The translations under genes and the position numbers were made by a program. The notes under the pieces are model-generated. The model saw only the letters and a list, made by a program, of their open reading frames with translations, did no database searches and was not told where the DNA came from. Below, one piece after another: positions 23,361-32,012 of a stretch of 45,497 nt of DNA; positions within the stretch are counted from its first letter, which is position 1; every line of letters starts with the position of its first letter. The DNA comes from Flavobacteriales bacterium UBA7878 (lineage in GTDB: Bacteria; Bacteroidota; Bacteroidia; Flavobacteriales; Schleiferiaceae). Where the stretch lies: the NCBI GenBank assembly GCA_002501205.1, contig DLRW01000024.1:1-45497 (forward strand), given 5' to 3'.

Positions 23361-25304
23361 ATGAGTGAAGTACAAAAAGATTACGGCGCTAGCAGCATTC
23401 AGGTACTGGAAGGTCTGGAAGCGGTTCGTAAACGTCCATCGATGTATATCGGAGATGTGGGAGTTAAAGGTCTGCACCATTTAGTATATGAGGTTGTAGA
23501 TAACTCCATTGATGAAGCCCTCGCCGGCTACTGCGATACCATTGAGGTTACTATTAACGAAGACAATTCTATTACCGTAAAGGATAATGGACGGGGTATT
23601 CCAACGGATATCCACGAAAAGGAAGGTCGCTCTGCTGTAGAGGTGGTTATGACCGTTCTCCATGCCGGTGGTAAGTTTGATAAAGACTCCTATAAAGTAT
23701 CCGGTGGTTTGCACGGGGTAGGGGTTTCCTGTGTGAATGCTCTTTCTGATTATTTAAGAGTAGATGTTCATCGCCAGGGTAAGAAATACCATCAGGAATA
23801 CAAGCGTGGGGTACCCGATTATCCTTTGAAAGAAGACGGTACTACGGATTACCGCGGAACCATCGTAAGCTTTAAGCCCGATGCGTCCATCTTCCAGGTA
23901 ATGGAATACCAATATGAGATTTTAGCTTCTCGCTTACGTGAATTGGCTTTCTTAAATAAGGGAATTAGCATTTCACTAACCGATAAACGAGTTACAGATG
24001 AGGACGATAACTACTTAAGCGATCGTTTCTTCAGTGAAGGTGGATTGGGAGAATTTGTTGAGTTCATCGATGAGAACCGTGAGAAACTGATGCCTCAGGT
24101 AATCAGCATGGAAGGTGAGCGCAACGATATTCCTGTAGAGGTAGCGATGCATTACAATACCTCATTTAGTGAGAATATCCACTCTTATGTAAACAACATT
24201 AATACCCATGAAGGGGGAACTCACCTTTCTGGTTTCCGAAGAGCTTTAACCCGCACCCTAAAGCGTTACGCGGATGAAAGCGGAATGTTGACTAAAGAGA
24301 AGGTAGATGTGAGCGGAGATGACTTCCGTGAAGGTCTTACCGCCGTAATATCGGTTAAGGTAATGGAGCCTCAGTTTGAAGGTCAGACCAAAACCAAATT
24401 AGGTAACTCTGAGGTTTCAGGAGCAGTGGATCAATTAGTAGGGGAGATGCTTTCCAATTATTTGGAAGAAAATCCCAATGAAGCTAAAACGATCGTTCAG
24501 AAAGTTATTCTGGCGGCTAAGGCGCGTGTTGCTGCGAAAAAAGCACGCGAAATGGTACAGCGGAAAACCGTAATGGGGGGCACTAGCTTACCGGGTAAAC
24601 TTTCCGATTGTTCTGAAACGGATCCCGAAGTTTGTGAGATCTTCCTGGTGGAGGGTGATTCGGCCGGTGGTACTGCCAAACAAGGGCGTGACCGTAATTT
24701 CCAGGCCATCCTTCCTTTGCGTGGTAAAATCCTGAATGTGGAGAAAGCCATGCAGCACAAGGTTTTCGAAAATGAGGAGATCAAAAATATCTTTACCGCT
24801 CTTGGAGTGAGTATGGGAACCGAAGAGGATTCCAAAGCCCTCAATACATCTAAGTTGCGTTATCACAAAGTAATTATCATGTGTGATGCGGATGTGGATG
24901 GTAGCCACATTGCCACTTTAATTCTTACTTTCTTCTTCCGCTATATGAAAGAATTGATTGAAGCCGGTAATATTTACATTGCTGCTCCTCCTTTATACTT
25001 AGTGAAGAAAGGCAAGAAAGAAGAATACGCCTGGAACGATGATCAACGAGATCTTTTAATCAGTCAGATTGGCGGAGAAAACAAATCTTCAGTAGGCGTA
25101 CAACGTTATAAGGGTCTTGGTGAGATGAACGCTGAGCAATTGTGGGAAACTACCATGGATCCTGATAAACGCACCATGCGTAGAGTAACGATTGACAGTG
25201 CTGCAGAGGCCGACCGTATCTTCTCTATGTTAATGGGAGACGATGTACCTCCTCGACGGGAGTTCATCGAAAAGAATGCAAAATACGCTAAGATCGACGT
25301 ATAA
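23361..25304 (+). CDS. gyrB: DNA gyrase subunit B
   Basis: The 647-residue ATPase subunit of gyrase, which introduces negative supercoils together with GyrA. The GHKL ATPase domain shows YEVVDNSIDEALAG, VKDNGRGIP and GGLHGVGVSCVNALS; the transducer follows; the Toprim domain carries EGDSAGGTAKQGRDRNFQ and DADVDGSH, whose acidic residues bind magnesium; the C-terminal segment shows QRYKGLGEMN. The length is that of the compact GyrB of Gram-positive and Bacteroidota type, without the proteobacterial insertion. The gene has its own promoter and a terminator shared with the convergent zinc-ribbon gene. ParE is the only serious alternative, and GRDRNFQAILPLRGKILNVE fits GyrB. Confidence 0.96.
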   Translation: MSEVQKDYGASSIQVLEGLEAVRKRPSMYIGDVGVKGLHHLVYEVVDNSIDEALAGYCDTIEVTINEDNSITVKDNGRGIPTDIHEKEGRSAVEVVMTVLHAGGKFDKDSYKVSGGLHGVGVSCVNALSDYLRVDVHRQGKKYHQEYKRGVPDYPLKEDGTTDYRGTIVSFKPDASIFQVMEYQYEILASRLRELAFLNKGISISLTDKRVTDEDDNYLSDRFFSEGGLGEFVEFIDENREKLMPQVISMEGERNDIPVEVAMHYNTSFSENIHSYVNNINTHEGGTHLSGFRRALTRTLKRYADESGMLTKEKVDVSGDDFREGLTAVISVKVMEPQFEGQTKTKLGNSEVSGAVDQLVGEMLSNYLEENPNEAKTIVQKVILAAKARVAAKKAREMVQRKTVMGGTSLPGKLSDCSETDPEVCEIFLVEGDSAGGTAKQGRDRNFQAILPLRGKILNVEKAMQHKVFENEEIKNIFTALGVSMGTEEDSKALNTSKLRYHKVIIMCDADVDGSHIATLILTFFFRYMKELIEAGNIYIAAPPLYLVKKGKKEEYAWNDDQRDLLISQIGGENKSSVGVQRYKGLGEMNAEQLWETTMDPDKRTMRRVTIDSAAEADRIFSMLMGDDVPPRREFIEKNAKYAKIDV

Positions 25305-25309
25305 ATTTT

Positions 25310-25639
25310 TTAAAAGCCCTCTCCGGAGGGCTTTTTTAATGCCTCTTTGCGACGTAGGTATTCCTCATCTGCCAATCCATTAATAACCGCTTGATTTAAG
25401 GCTGCCAAGTCGCGGTAGTATTTTTGGGAATTTTCAGGAATTACCTGCGCCCAATGGCAGATGGGGCAATGCTCAATAAGCTTGCGCTTTACAGGGATCA
25501 CAGGGATAAAGAACAGACTGATAAAGTTCTTTAATTCCAATAATTGAAAATAGGATCTATTATTACAGTGCGGGCATTTCTTCTCTTCTGTTGGTCCTAA
25601 TAAATTCTCCTTTTGATCGTATCCGAAAATAAATATCAT
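25310..25639 (-). CDS. Small zinc-ribbon protein
   Basis: A 109-residue protein with two CxxC pairs, KKCPHCNN (residues 21-28) and EHCPICHW (about 57-64), that should bind one zinc ion. The hydrophobic stretch between them (LELKNFISLFFIPVIPVKRK) may touch the membrane. This matches the small zinc-ribbon proteins with a central hydrophobic segment seen in many bacteria; their function is unknown. Its ATG overlaps the stop of the pabA/trpG gene (4 bases), and its last codons (LKKPSGEGF) are encoded inside the gyrB terminator hairpin, whose stem and loop therefore double as coding sequence. Confidence 0.8.
   Translation of the reverse strand: MIFIFGYDQKENLLGPTEEKKCPHCNNRSYFQLLELKNFISLFFIPVIPVKRKLIEHCPICHWAQVIPENSQKYYRDLAALNQAVINGLADEEYLRRKEALKKPSGEGF
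25312..25337. terminator. Bidirectional terminator between gyrB and the zinc-ribbon gene
   Basis: A 10-bp stem (AAAAGCCCTC / GAGGGCTTTT) with a 4-base loop, followed by T residues for gyrB on the plus strand and by TTTTAAAAAATTT on the minus strand. It lies within the 3' coding end of the minus-strand zinc-ribbon gene. Confidence 0.85.
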
Positions 25640-26220
25640 CCTTGTAAACTTTCAATTTTATTCATCCAATTCATCAGCATTTCACGTCCCCCTTCAGTCA
25701 TTATACTTTCAGGATGAAATTGAATTCCAGCTATAGCTAAATCTTCATCTTCAAAAGCCATCACAATGGAATTGGCGCGTTTCGCCACCACCTTAAAGCG
25801 CTGAGTAAATTCTCCTTTGGGACGAATAGCCCAGCTGTGATAGAGTCCTACATTAAAACTTTCTTCCAGGCCTTTAAAAAGCCAGCTTTTATCCTCTCGA
25901 TGTACAATTCGACTTATGCCGTGAGCTACTTCTTGCTGGTTGTAGAGCTCTGCCCCAAAGTACTCGGCAAGCGCTTGAGCTCCCAGGCAAATCCCTAGGA
26001 TGGCTTTGGTTTTATGATAGCAATCGATAAGCTCCATGCAGAGCCCGGCTTCCTGCGGTAAGCCCGGTCCGGGAGATAACACCACCGCATCAAAATTCCC
26101 AACTTCCTCCAGCGTAAAATCACGATTGCGCTTCACCACTACATCGGCGCCAAGAGCGCTGAAATAATGTTCCAGATTATAGGTGAAAGAGTCGTAATTA
26201 TCGATCAGTAAAAGCTTCAT
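25636..26220 (-). CDS. pabA: Aminodeoxychorismate / anthranilate synthase glutaminase subunit
   Basis: A 194-residue class I glutamine amidotransferase that releases ammonia from glutamine for a chorismate-using partner (PabB for folate or TrpE for tryptophan). The catalytic triad is C78 in LGICLGAQ, H169 and E171 in IQFHPESIMT. The opening LLIDNYDSFTYNL and the oxyanion region LSPGPGLPQEAG are typical. No pabB or trpE is nearby, so the pathway cannot be decided; a single protein often serves both. It is cotranscribed with the zinc-ribbon gene (ATGA overlap). A -7-like TCAATTTG is at 26238-26231, 10 bases before the ATG, in the 25-base divergent spacer to ridA. Confidence 0.9.
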   Translation of the reverse strand: MKLLLIDNYDSFTYNLEHYFSALGADVVVKRNRDFTLEEVGNFDAVVLSPGPGLPQEAGLCMELIDCYHKTKAILGICLGAQALAEYFGAELYNQQEVAHGISRIVHREDKSWLFKGLEESFNVGLYHSWAIRPKGEFTQRFKVVAKRANSIVMAFEDEDLAIAGIQFHPESIMTEGGREMLMNWMNKIESLQG

Positions 26221-26245
26221 AACTTGAGCGCAAATTGATGAAAAA

Positions 26246-26632
26246 ATGAAAGAAATCGTATATACGGATCAGGCTCCAGCCCCGATAGGTCCTTATTCGC
26301 AGGCTACGGTATTTGGAAATCAGGTTTTTACTTCCGGACAAATTGCCATTCACCCTCAAAGCGGAGACCTAATTACCGATACTATTGAAGCCGAAACTCG
26401 GCAGGTATTGGAAAATTTAAAAGCAGTTTTGGCTGCCGCCGGATGCGAAATGAACGATGTTTTAAAATGCAGCATCTTCATTAGCGACATGAATCAGTTT
26501 CAAGCCATCAATGCGGTTTATGCCGAATACTTCGATGAAGCAGTGGCTCCGGCTCGCGAAACGGTGCAGGTAGCGGTATTGCCAAAGCATGTAAATATCG
26601 AGATATCAGCAATCGCCATTCGCAAGGGATAA
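26246..26632 (+). CDS. ridA: RidA-family reactive intermediate deaminase
   Basis: A 128-residue trimeric enzyme of the RidA/YjgF family, which hydrolyses reactive enamine/imine intermediates such as 2-aminoacrylate that arise from PLP enzymes. The signature is complete: APAPIGPYSQA (10-20), FTSGQIAI (28-35), R104 in VAPARETVQV (carboxylate-binding arginine) and E119 in NIEISAIA. It lies between the divergent pabA/trpG gene and lpdA, with no evidence of cotranscription with either because lpdA has its own -7 box. Confidence 0.94.
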   Translation: MKEIVYTDQAPAPIGPYSQATVFGNQVFTSGQIAIHPQSGDLITDTIEAETRQVLENLKAVLAAAGCEMNDVLKCSIFISDMNQFQAINAVYAEYFDEAVAPARETVQVAVLPKHVNIEISAIAIRKG

Positions 26633-26669
26633 AAGCCCAGAGGGAGAGGGAGCCTTGCTTCTTTTCTGC

Positions 26670-26677
26670 TAAATTTG
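26670..26677 (+). promoter_or_regulatory. -7 box TAAATTTG of lpdA
   Basis: TAAATTTG matches TAnnTTTG exactly and lies 37 bases before the lpdA ATG. No -33 element at the standard distance is evident. Confidence 0.45.
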
Positions 26678-26714
26678 TGGCTTCCAAATTCTACAATCAT
26701 TAAAGCATATTTCA

Positions 26715-28103
26715 ATGGAATTTGATTTGATCGTATTAGGTAGCGGCCCTGGAGGATACGTTACCGCTATTCGCGCTTCGCAATTAGGCTTAAAAACAGC
26801 CATCGTTGAGCGTGAAAGTCTGGGCGGAATCTGCCTCAACTGGGGTTGTATTCCCACTAAAGCTTTGCTAAAAAGTGCTAACGTATTTGAATACATCAAC
26901 CATGCAGAAGACTATGGTCTGAAGGTGGATAATGCCGATAAAGATTTTGGCGCTGTGGTGAAACGTAGCCGTAGCGTAGCAGAAGGAATGAGCAATGGTG
27001 TGCAATTCCTGATGAAAAAGAACAAAATCGAAGTAATTAAAGGAGAAGGGAAAGTTCTTCCCGGTAAAAAGATCGAGGTTAAGGATGCCGATGGCAAAAG
27101 CCAAACCTATAGCGCTAAGAATGTGATTATCGCAACTGGTGCCCGCAGCCGTGAGCTTCCTAACTTACCTCAAGATGGTAAGAAGATCATCGGTTACCGT
27201 CAAGCCATGGTATTGCCCGAACAGCCTAAGAAATTAGTAGTAGTAGGTTCAGGTGCTATTGGAGTAGAGTTTGCTTATTTCTACAACGCTATGGGTACTG
27301 AGGTAACCATCGTAGAATATATGCCTAATATCGTTCCGGTAGAAGACGAAGAAGTATCTAAGCAATTGGAGCGCAGCTTTAAGAAAGCCGGAATCAAAAT
27401 CATGACCAATGCCGAGGTAACCGGGGTTGATACCAGTGGTGAAGGCTGTGTGGTAAAAGTGAATAACAAGAAAGGCGAGAGCAGTATCGAATGTGATGTT
27501 GTACTATCTGCCGTTGGTGTTCAAGCCAATATTGAGAATATCGGCCTCGAAGAGGTAGGTATCCAAACTGAGAAAGGAAAAATTAAGGTAGACGACTTCT
27601 ACAAAACCAATGTAGAGGGCTATTATGCCATAGGTGACTGTGTACCTGGTCAGGCTCTTGCGCACGTAGCTTCTGCGGAAGGTATTATCTGTGTTGAGAA
27701 AATTGCCGGTCACCATCCACAACCATTAGATTATGGCAATATCCCAGGCTGTACTTATTGTTCTCCAGAAGTAGCATCAGTGGGAATGACTGAGAAGGCA
27801 GCTAAAGAAGCCGGATATGAAGTGAAGGTGGGAAAATTCCCATTCAGCGCCAGCGGTAAAGCCAAAGCCGCCGGTCATGCCGATGGTTTCGTGAAAGTAA
27901 TTTTCGATGCTAAATACGGTGAGTTCTTAGGATGCCATATGATTGGTGCCAATGTAACTGAAATGATTGCCGAAGCAGTTGTTGCCCGTAAGTTGGAAAC
28001 TACCGGAATGGAAATCGTAAAATCCGTTCACCCTCATCCCACTATGAGTGAGGCCGTAATGGAAGCTGCCGCAGCAGCCTATGATGAGGTTATTCACCTC
28101 TAG
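26715..28103 (+). CDS. lpdA: Dihydrolipoyl dehydrogenase (E3)
   Basis: A 462-residue homodimeric flavoprotein that reoxidises dihydrolipoamide in the pyruvate, 2-oxoglutarate or branched-chain dehydrogenase complexes and in glycine cleavage. FAD site GSGPGGYVTAIRA (9-21), redox-active disulfide C40-x4-C45 in GGICLNWGCIPTKALL, NAD site VVGSGAIGVEFAYFY, second FAD site YYAIGDCVPG, and the C-terminal His-Glu motif SVHPHPTMSEAVMEAA that completes the active site of the neighbouring subunit. E1 and E2 genes are not in the window. A terminator follows. Confidence 0.95.
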   Translation: MEFDLIVLGSGPGGYVTAIRASQLGLKTAIVERESLGGICLNWGCIPTKALLKSANVFEYINHAEDYGLKVDNADKDFGAVVKRSRSVAEGMSNGVQFLMKKNKIEVIKGEGKVLPGKKIEVKDADGKSQTYSAKNVIIATGARSRELPNLPQDGKKIIGYRQAMVLPEQPKKLVVVGSGAIGVEFAYFYNAMGTEVTIVEYMPNIVPVEDEEVSKQLERSFKKAGIKIMTNAEVTGVDTSGEGCVVKVNNKKGESSIECDVVLSAVGVQANIENIGLEEVGIQTEKGKIKVDDFYKTNVEGYYAIGDCVPGQALAHVASAEGIICVEKIAGHHPQPLDYGNIPGCTYCSPEVASVGMTEKAAKEAGYEVKVGKFPFSASGKAKAAGHADGFVKVIFDAKYGEFLGCHMIGANVTEMIAEAVVARKLETTGMEIVKSVHPHPTMSEAVMEAAAAAYDEVIHL

Positions 28104-28138
28104 CAGAACAAAGATTCCCTAAGGGAACAAACCATTTG

Positions 28139-28184
28139 AAATCCCTGATCGTATTCTTATTGCGATCAGGGATTTCTTCTTTTC
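28139..28184 (+). terminator. Rho-independent terminator of lpdA
   Basis: A 13-bp stem (AAATCCCTGATCG / CGATCAGGGATTT) with an 11-base loop, followed by CTTCTTTTC. The rest of the 28104-28341 spacer is A/T-rich and holds no gene; TAATTTTA near 28270 is a weak -7-like sequence for the AraC gene. Confidence 0.85.
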
Positions 28185-28341
28185 GCAAGAACTGACAAAA
28201 ACAGGTACTTGAAATCTTAAAAAACCGCTAAGACGGTGTTAAAAAGGGGACTTTAACATTTTAACTGCATTTAATTTTAAAAATTAGCCCCACTAACCGT
28301 TTATTCTTCCCAACTGCTACTCGGGCGTCAAATATTGTATT

Positions 28342-29232
28342 ATGGCAAGTTTGAGCTTGAGGGAAGGAGTCCAAGAACACCTGTTATTAGAAAGGCCTAT
28401 TCTGCAAGGTCATCTCGTAAAAGATTTTTCAGACTCCTGCCTGGATCGAAATGAAGGCTACAGTATAAAGTACGCCTACAATAGCCACGAAACCTATTGG
28501 TTGAATGGTAAAAAGTTTCATTTAGCTCCCGGTGAATCCCTCTTTATAAACCTTAAATACAGCAAAGCTTATCATTTCGAAGCTTCCAAGCTGTCTCGTG
28601 GACTCTGCGTTTACTATCAAGAAGAAGAGCTTCATGATCTTTTTCAGATGCTAAAGCAAGAAAAAATTATCGATTATAATTTCAGTGCTTTTGAACAAAT
28701 TCCCGAACTACGTTTCGAAAGAGGAACCCATCTTAACCAAAAATTAAAATCCATTTGTAGTGATCTCCAAGATGATCTGCATAAAATTGATTTAGCCGGT
28801 TTTGAATCTATCCTCGAGGAGATGTTGATGGAAATTGATTGGGAAATAATTGGCTATAATCGTCGATTAAAAGAATTCAATCCCTCTACCCGTCAGGCTC
28901 TGATTCGTAAGGTTATGGCCGCCCGGAAATTTATGCTCAGCAACCTTCACAAGGCTCTAAAACTGGAAGATATTGCCAAAGAAGTAGCAATGTCACCCTT
29001 TCATTTCCAGCGCCAGTATAAAAAGGCAACTGGAAATAGTCCGACTCGGCACTTAGTGGAATGGAGAATTGCCCGGGCTAAAGAATTGTTAGAAGAAGAT
29101 CAATATTCCGTTTTGGAGATCTCAACTATGTTGGCCTACAACGACTTACCTACATTCTCTAAAGCCTTCAAAAGGGAAGTGGGATGTAGTCCTAGTCAAT
29201 GGACTAAAAGAAATGAAGTTTTAAGTGTATAA
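28342..29232 (+). CDS. AraC-family transcriptional regulator
   Basis: A 296-residue regulator. The C-terminal 100 residues hold two helix-turn-helix motifs: LEDIAKEVAMSPFHFQRQYK followed by TGNSPTRHLVEWRIARAKEL, and VLEISTMLAYNDLPTFSKAFKREVG with the CSPSQW ending, matching the AraC/XylS domain. The N-terminal 180 residues include the cupin-like stretch WLNGKKFHLAPGESLFIN and probably bind an effector, which cannot be named. It stands alone between lpdA and aroC and has no obvious target gene beside it. The next hairpin terminator is about 135 bases downstream. Confidence 0.9.
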   Translation: MASLSLREGVQEHLLLERPILQGHLVKDFSDSCLDRNEGYSIKYAYNSHETYWLNGKKFHLAPGESLFINLKYSKAYHFEASKLSRGLCVYYQEEELHDLFQMLKQEKIIDYNFSAFEQIPELRFERGTHLNQKLKSICSDLQDDLHKIDLAGFESILEEMLMEIDWEIIGYNRRLKEFNPSTRQALIRKVMAARKFMLSNLHKALKLEDIAKEVAMSPFHFQRQYKKATGNSPTRHLVEWRIARAKELLEEDQYSVLEISTMLAYNDLPTFSKAFKREVGCSPSQWTKRNEVLSV

Positions 29233-29335
29233 ATTTCAATAAATGCCCAACGCTAGAAACATTTATCACGTTTTAAGAATAGATGTTTCAAGGTATTTAT
29301 TCGCACTAAAACTTTTTTGAAATCGTCTTGACCTG

Positions 29336-29353
29336 ATCAAAGTATGCTTTGAT
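29336..29353 (+). repeat. Short hairpin in the AraC-aroC spacer
   Basis: A perfect 7-bp stem ATCAAAG / CTTTGAT with the loop TATG, about 100 bases after the AraC stop and 15 bases before a strong terminator. Together they could form the 3' part of a small transcript or of a long 3' untranslated region. Confidence 0.35.
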
Positions 29354-29367
29354 TTATTGGTTATCCT

Positions 29368-29400
29368 GAAAACCCGCTCTTGCTGCGGGTTTTCTTTTTT
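29368..29400 (+). terminator. Rho-independent terminator upstream of aroC
   Basis: A 10-bp stem (GAAAACCCGC / GCGGGTTTTC) with a 7-base loop and a tail of T residues. It ends the AraC transcript or a short independent transcript. Confidence 0.88.
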
Positions 29401-29488
29401 CACTATTTCTCTGAGATTTCCATCCTTGATATTCTTACAAACGGAAAACAGAATGTAATTTCAGGGCCTATTTGCTTTCTTTGTTACT

Positions 29489-30556
29489 ATGCCCGGAAAT
29501 TCCTTTGGAAAAGTCTTACGCTTAAGCACTTTTGGTGAGTCGCATGGCCCGGCAATCGGTGGAATTCTAGATGGTTTTCCCGCTGGGATTCAGCTTGATC
29601 TCGATTTCGTTCAAGCACAGTTGGATCGTCGTAAACCCGGACAATCGCGTTTGAGCAGCCAAAGAAAAGAAAGTGACATCTTGCAGGTACTTTCCGGAGT
29701 ATTTGAAGGTAAGAGCACCGGAACTCCCGTTGGGCTTCTAATTCCTAATGACGACTCTCGCAGCAAAGACTACGATCATCTAAAAGAGAATTTTCGTCCT
29801 TCACATGCTGATCGCACTTATAGCCAAAAATATGGCCACCGCGATTATCGTGGGGGTGGACGATCTTCGGCGCGGGAAACTGCGGTACGAGTAGCCGCTG
29901 GTGCATTGGCAATGCAAATTATTCCGCAGGTAAAGATCAGAGCTTTTGTTTCTGCAGTTGGTCCCCATAGTATGGATACTGCCCATAGCCTGAATCTTGA
30001 CCAAATCGATAGCAATGATGTACGTTGCCCGGATCCACAGGCGGCCAAAACCTTTGAAGCGGCAATACTAGCGGCCCGAAAGGTGGGTGACTCTTTAGGC
30101 GGTGTGATTACTTGTAGAGTTGAAGGCTTACCCCCTGGATTAGGAGAACCTGTTTTTGATAAACTCCCGGCCGAATTGGCTAAGGCCATGATGAGCATAA
30201 ATGCCGTTAAAGGATTTGAGATTGGAGAAGGCTTTAAAGCCGCTACCATGACTGGCTCAGAACATAATGATGCCTATGATGCAGACGGAAACCGAATCTC
30301 AAACCATGCCGGTGGAGTAGAAGGAGGCCTGAGTACAGGAGAAGAATTGATCTTTCGAGTAGCCTTTAAACCGGTTGCGACACTGATGCGTGATCAGCAA
30401 GGAATTAATGAACAAGGAGAAGCCGTAAACATTAAGGGTAAAGGACGCCACGATCCCTGCGTGGTACCTAGAGCGGTGCCCATTGTTGAAGCCATGGCCG
30501 CTCTGGTTATTGCCGACTATTATTTATTAAATCGTACCTCTAAAATAGAATTATGA
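29489..30556 (+). CDS. aroC: Chorismate synthase
   Basis: A 355-residue enzyme that makes chorismate from 5-enolpyruvylshikimate 3-phosphate using reduced FMN, the last shared step of aromatic amino acid and folate synthesis. Signature segments: NSFGKVLRLSTFGESHGPAIG (4-24), DRRKPGQSRLSSQRKESD (46-63), FRPSHADRTYSQKYGHRDYRGGGRSSARET in the active site, and the C-terminal VVPRAVPIVEAMAA. The length is normal for the bacterial enzyme. Its stop overlaps the ATG of the transporter gene (ATGA). A TTTCTTTG octamer (one mismatch to TAnnTTTG) ends 5 bases before the ATG. Confidence 0.96.
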   Translation: MPGNSFGKVLRLSTFGESHGPAIGGILDGFPAGIQLDLDFVQAQLDRRKPGQSRLSSQRKESDILQVLSGVFEGKSTGTPVGLLIPNDDSRSKDYDHLKENFRPSHADRTYSQKYGHRDYRGGGRSSARETAVRVAAGALAMQIIPQVKIRAFVSAVGPHSMDTAHSLNLDQIDSNDVRCPDPQAAKTFEAAILAARKVGDSLGGVITCRVEGLPPGLGEPVFDKLPAELAKAMMSINAVKGFEIGEGFKAATMTGSEHNDAYDADGNRISNHAGGVEGGLSTGEELIFRVAFKPVATLMRDQQGINEQGEAVNIKGKGRHDPCVVPRAVPIVEAMAALVIADYYLLNRTSKIEL

Positions 30557-32001
30557 GATTAGCGCTACACTGGAAAATTTTGATTGGCCTCCTTTTAGGA
30601 ATTCTATGGGCCATCCTGAGTAGCCATTTAGGTTGGAGTCAGTTTACCATCGATTGGATTGAACCCTTTGGAACCATATTTATCAATCTCTTAAAATTGA
30701 TTGCGGTTCCCCTGGTTTTCTTCAGCATTATATCTGGGGTTACCGGTTTAGGAGATCCGTCCAGCTTAGGTCGTATGGGGCTGAGAACCCTGATCTTTTA
30801 TTTTATTACCACCATTTTGGCGGTTAGTTTGGGATTGCTTTTAGTGAACAGCATTGGTCCTGGTAAATATGTGGATGATGATAGCCGTATTGATAATCGC
30901 ATCCGCTATGAATTATGGGCAGATCAAAATCAAATTGAGGTAAAAGACAATATCCATTTTTTGCAGGATGCCAGCTATGCAGATCGGATCAGTCGTTTAA
31001 GCCAAAGTGAAGCTATGGCAGCGATAGACCCTGATGTGCAAGCTAAAATGGACATTGCGAATAAAACCAAAGAAGCAGGCCCTTTACAGCAATTGGTAGA
31101 AATAGTTCCCTCGAACATTTTCGGTGCCTTAGGCGATAATGGTAAAATGCTTCAGGTTATTTTCTTCGCTTTGTTCTTTGGAATCAGCCTCTTGTTTATT
31201 CCTCAGGAGAGGGGAGAACCTGTGGTGAAATTTGTAAACGGTGTAATGGAAGTACTGCTTAAAATGGTAGATCTCATTATGCAGGCGGCCCCCTTCTTTG
31301 TATTTGCACTCTTAGCCGGAACTATCAGTAAAATGGCTGGAGATGATGTTTCTAAAGTCTTAGAAATCTTTAAAGGACTAAGCTGGTATTCGGCGGTAGT
31401 ATTCCTGGGATTAGTAATGATGATCTTTTTGATTTATCCATTGATCCTGAAAATGATAGTGCGGGTTATTCCGTATAAAGGATTCTTTAAAGCCATGAGT
31501 CCAGCTCAAACTTTGGCCTTTTCAACCTCCTCTTCTGCAGCAACCTTACCGGTAACGATGGAATGTGTGGAAGATAATCTAGGCGTAGACAAGAAGATCA
31601 CCAGCTTTGTTTTGCCCATTGGCGCCACGGTGAATATGGATGGAACCAGTCTGTATCAGGCGGTAGCAGTAGTTTTCCTGGCCCAATTCCATATGATCGA
31701 TTTGAGTTTGGCTCAGCAATTGACCATCGTACTTACTGCCACCTTGGCCTCCATTGGCTCTGCTGCTGTACCCAGTGCCGGATTGGTAATGCTGATCATT
31801 GTATTGCAATCTGTTGGTTTGAATCCCGCCTGGATTGCGATTATCTTACCGGTAGATCGAATTTTAGATATGTGCCGTACTGTAGTAAATGTAACTGGAG
31901 ATGCCACCGTTTCCTCCATTATTGCGGCTCGCGAAAACCTGCTCAACTATCGTCCTGACCATAAAACAGACGATACCTTCGACCCTGACGTTAATCCCTA
32001 A
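30553..32001 (+). CDS. Dicarboxylate/amino acid:cation symporter (SLC1/DAACS family)
   Basis: A 482-residue secondary transporter that imports acidic amino acids or C4-dicarboxylates with sodium or protons. Hallmarks: the HP1 loop STSSSAATLP, NMDGTSLYQ (sodium and substrate site), the HP2 loop IGSAAVPSAG, and DRILDMCRTVVNVTGD in the last helix. Eight membrane helices are expected. Between the third and fourth helices lies a hydrophilic insertion of about 75 residues (roughly 108-185) that is longer than in GltPh. Translational coupling to aroC by an ATGA overlap is visible, but no metabolic link is evident. Substrate preference cannot be fixed from the motifs alone. Confidence 0.92.
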   Translation: MRLALHWKILIGLLLGILWAILSSHLGWSQFTIDWIEPFGTIFINLLKLIAVPLVFFSIISGVTGLGDPSSLGRMGLRTLIFYFITTILAVSLGLLLVNSIGPGKYVDDDSRIDNRIRYELWADQNQIEVKDNIHFLQDASYADRISRLSQSEAMAAIDPDVQAKMDIANKTKEAGPLQQLVEIVPSNIFGALGDNGKMLQVIFFALFFGISLLFIPQERGEPVVKFVNGVMEVLLKMVDLIMQAAPFFVFALLAGTISKMAGDDVSKVLEIFKGLSWYSAVVFLGLVMMIFLIYPLILKMIVRVIPYKGFFKAMSPAQTLAFSTSSSAATLPVTMECVEDNLGVDKKITSFVLPIGATVNMDGTSLYQAVAVVFLAQFHMIDLSLAQQLTIVLTATLASIGSAAVPSAGLVMLIIVLQSVGLNPAWIAIILPVDRILDMCRTVVNVTGDATVSSIIAARENLLNYRPDHKTDDTFDPDVNP

Positions 32002-32012
32002 ACCCCTTGGCT

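Noticed and set aside
24497..24908. Two overlapping minus-strand frames of 106-115 codons inside gyrB
   Set aside because: Both are shadows of the strongly conserved gyrB reading frame and have no family features.
29845..30249. Minus-strand 134-codon frame inside aroC
   Set aside because: Antisense to the conserved chorismate synthase core; the composition is that of a shadow frame.
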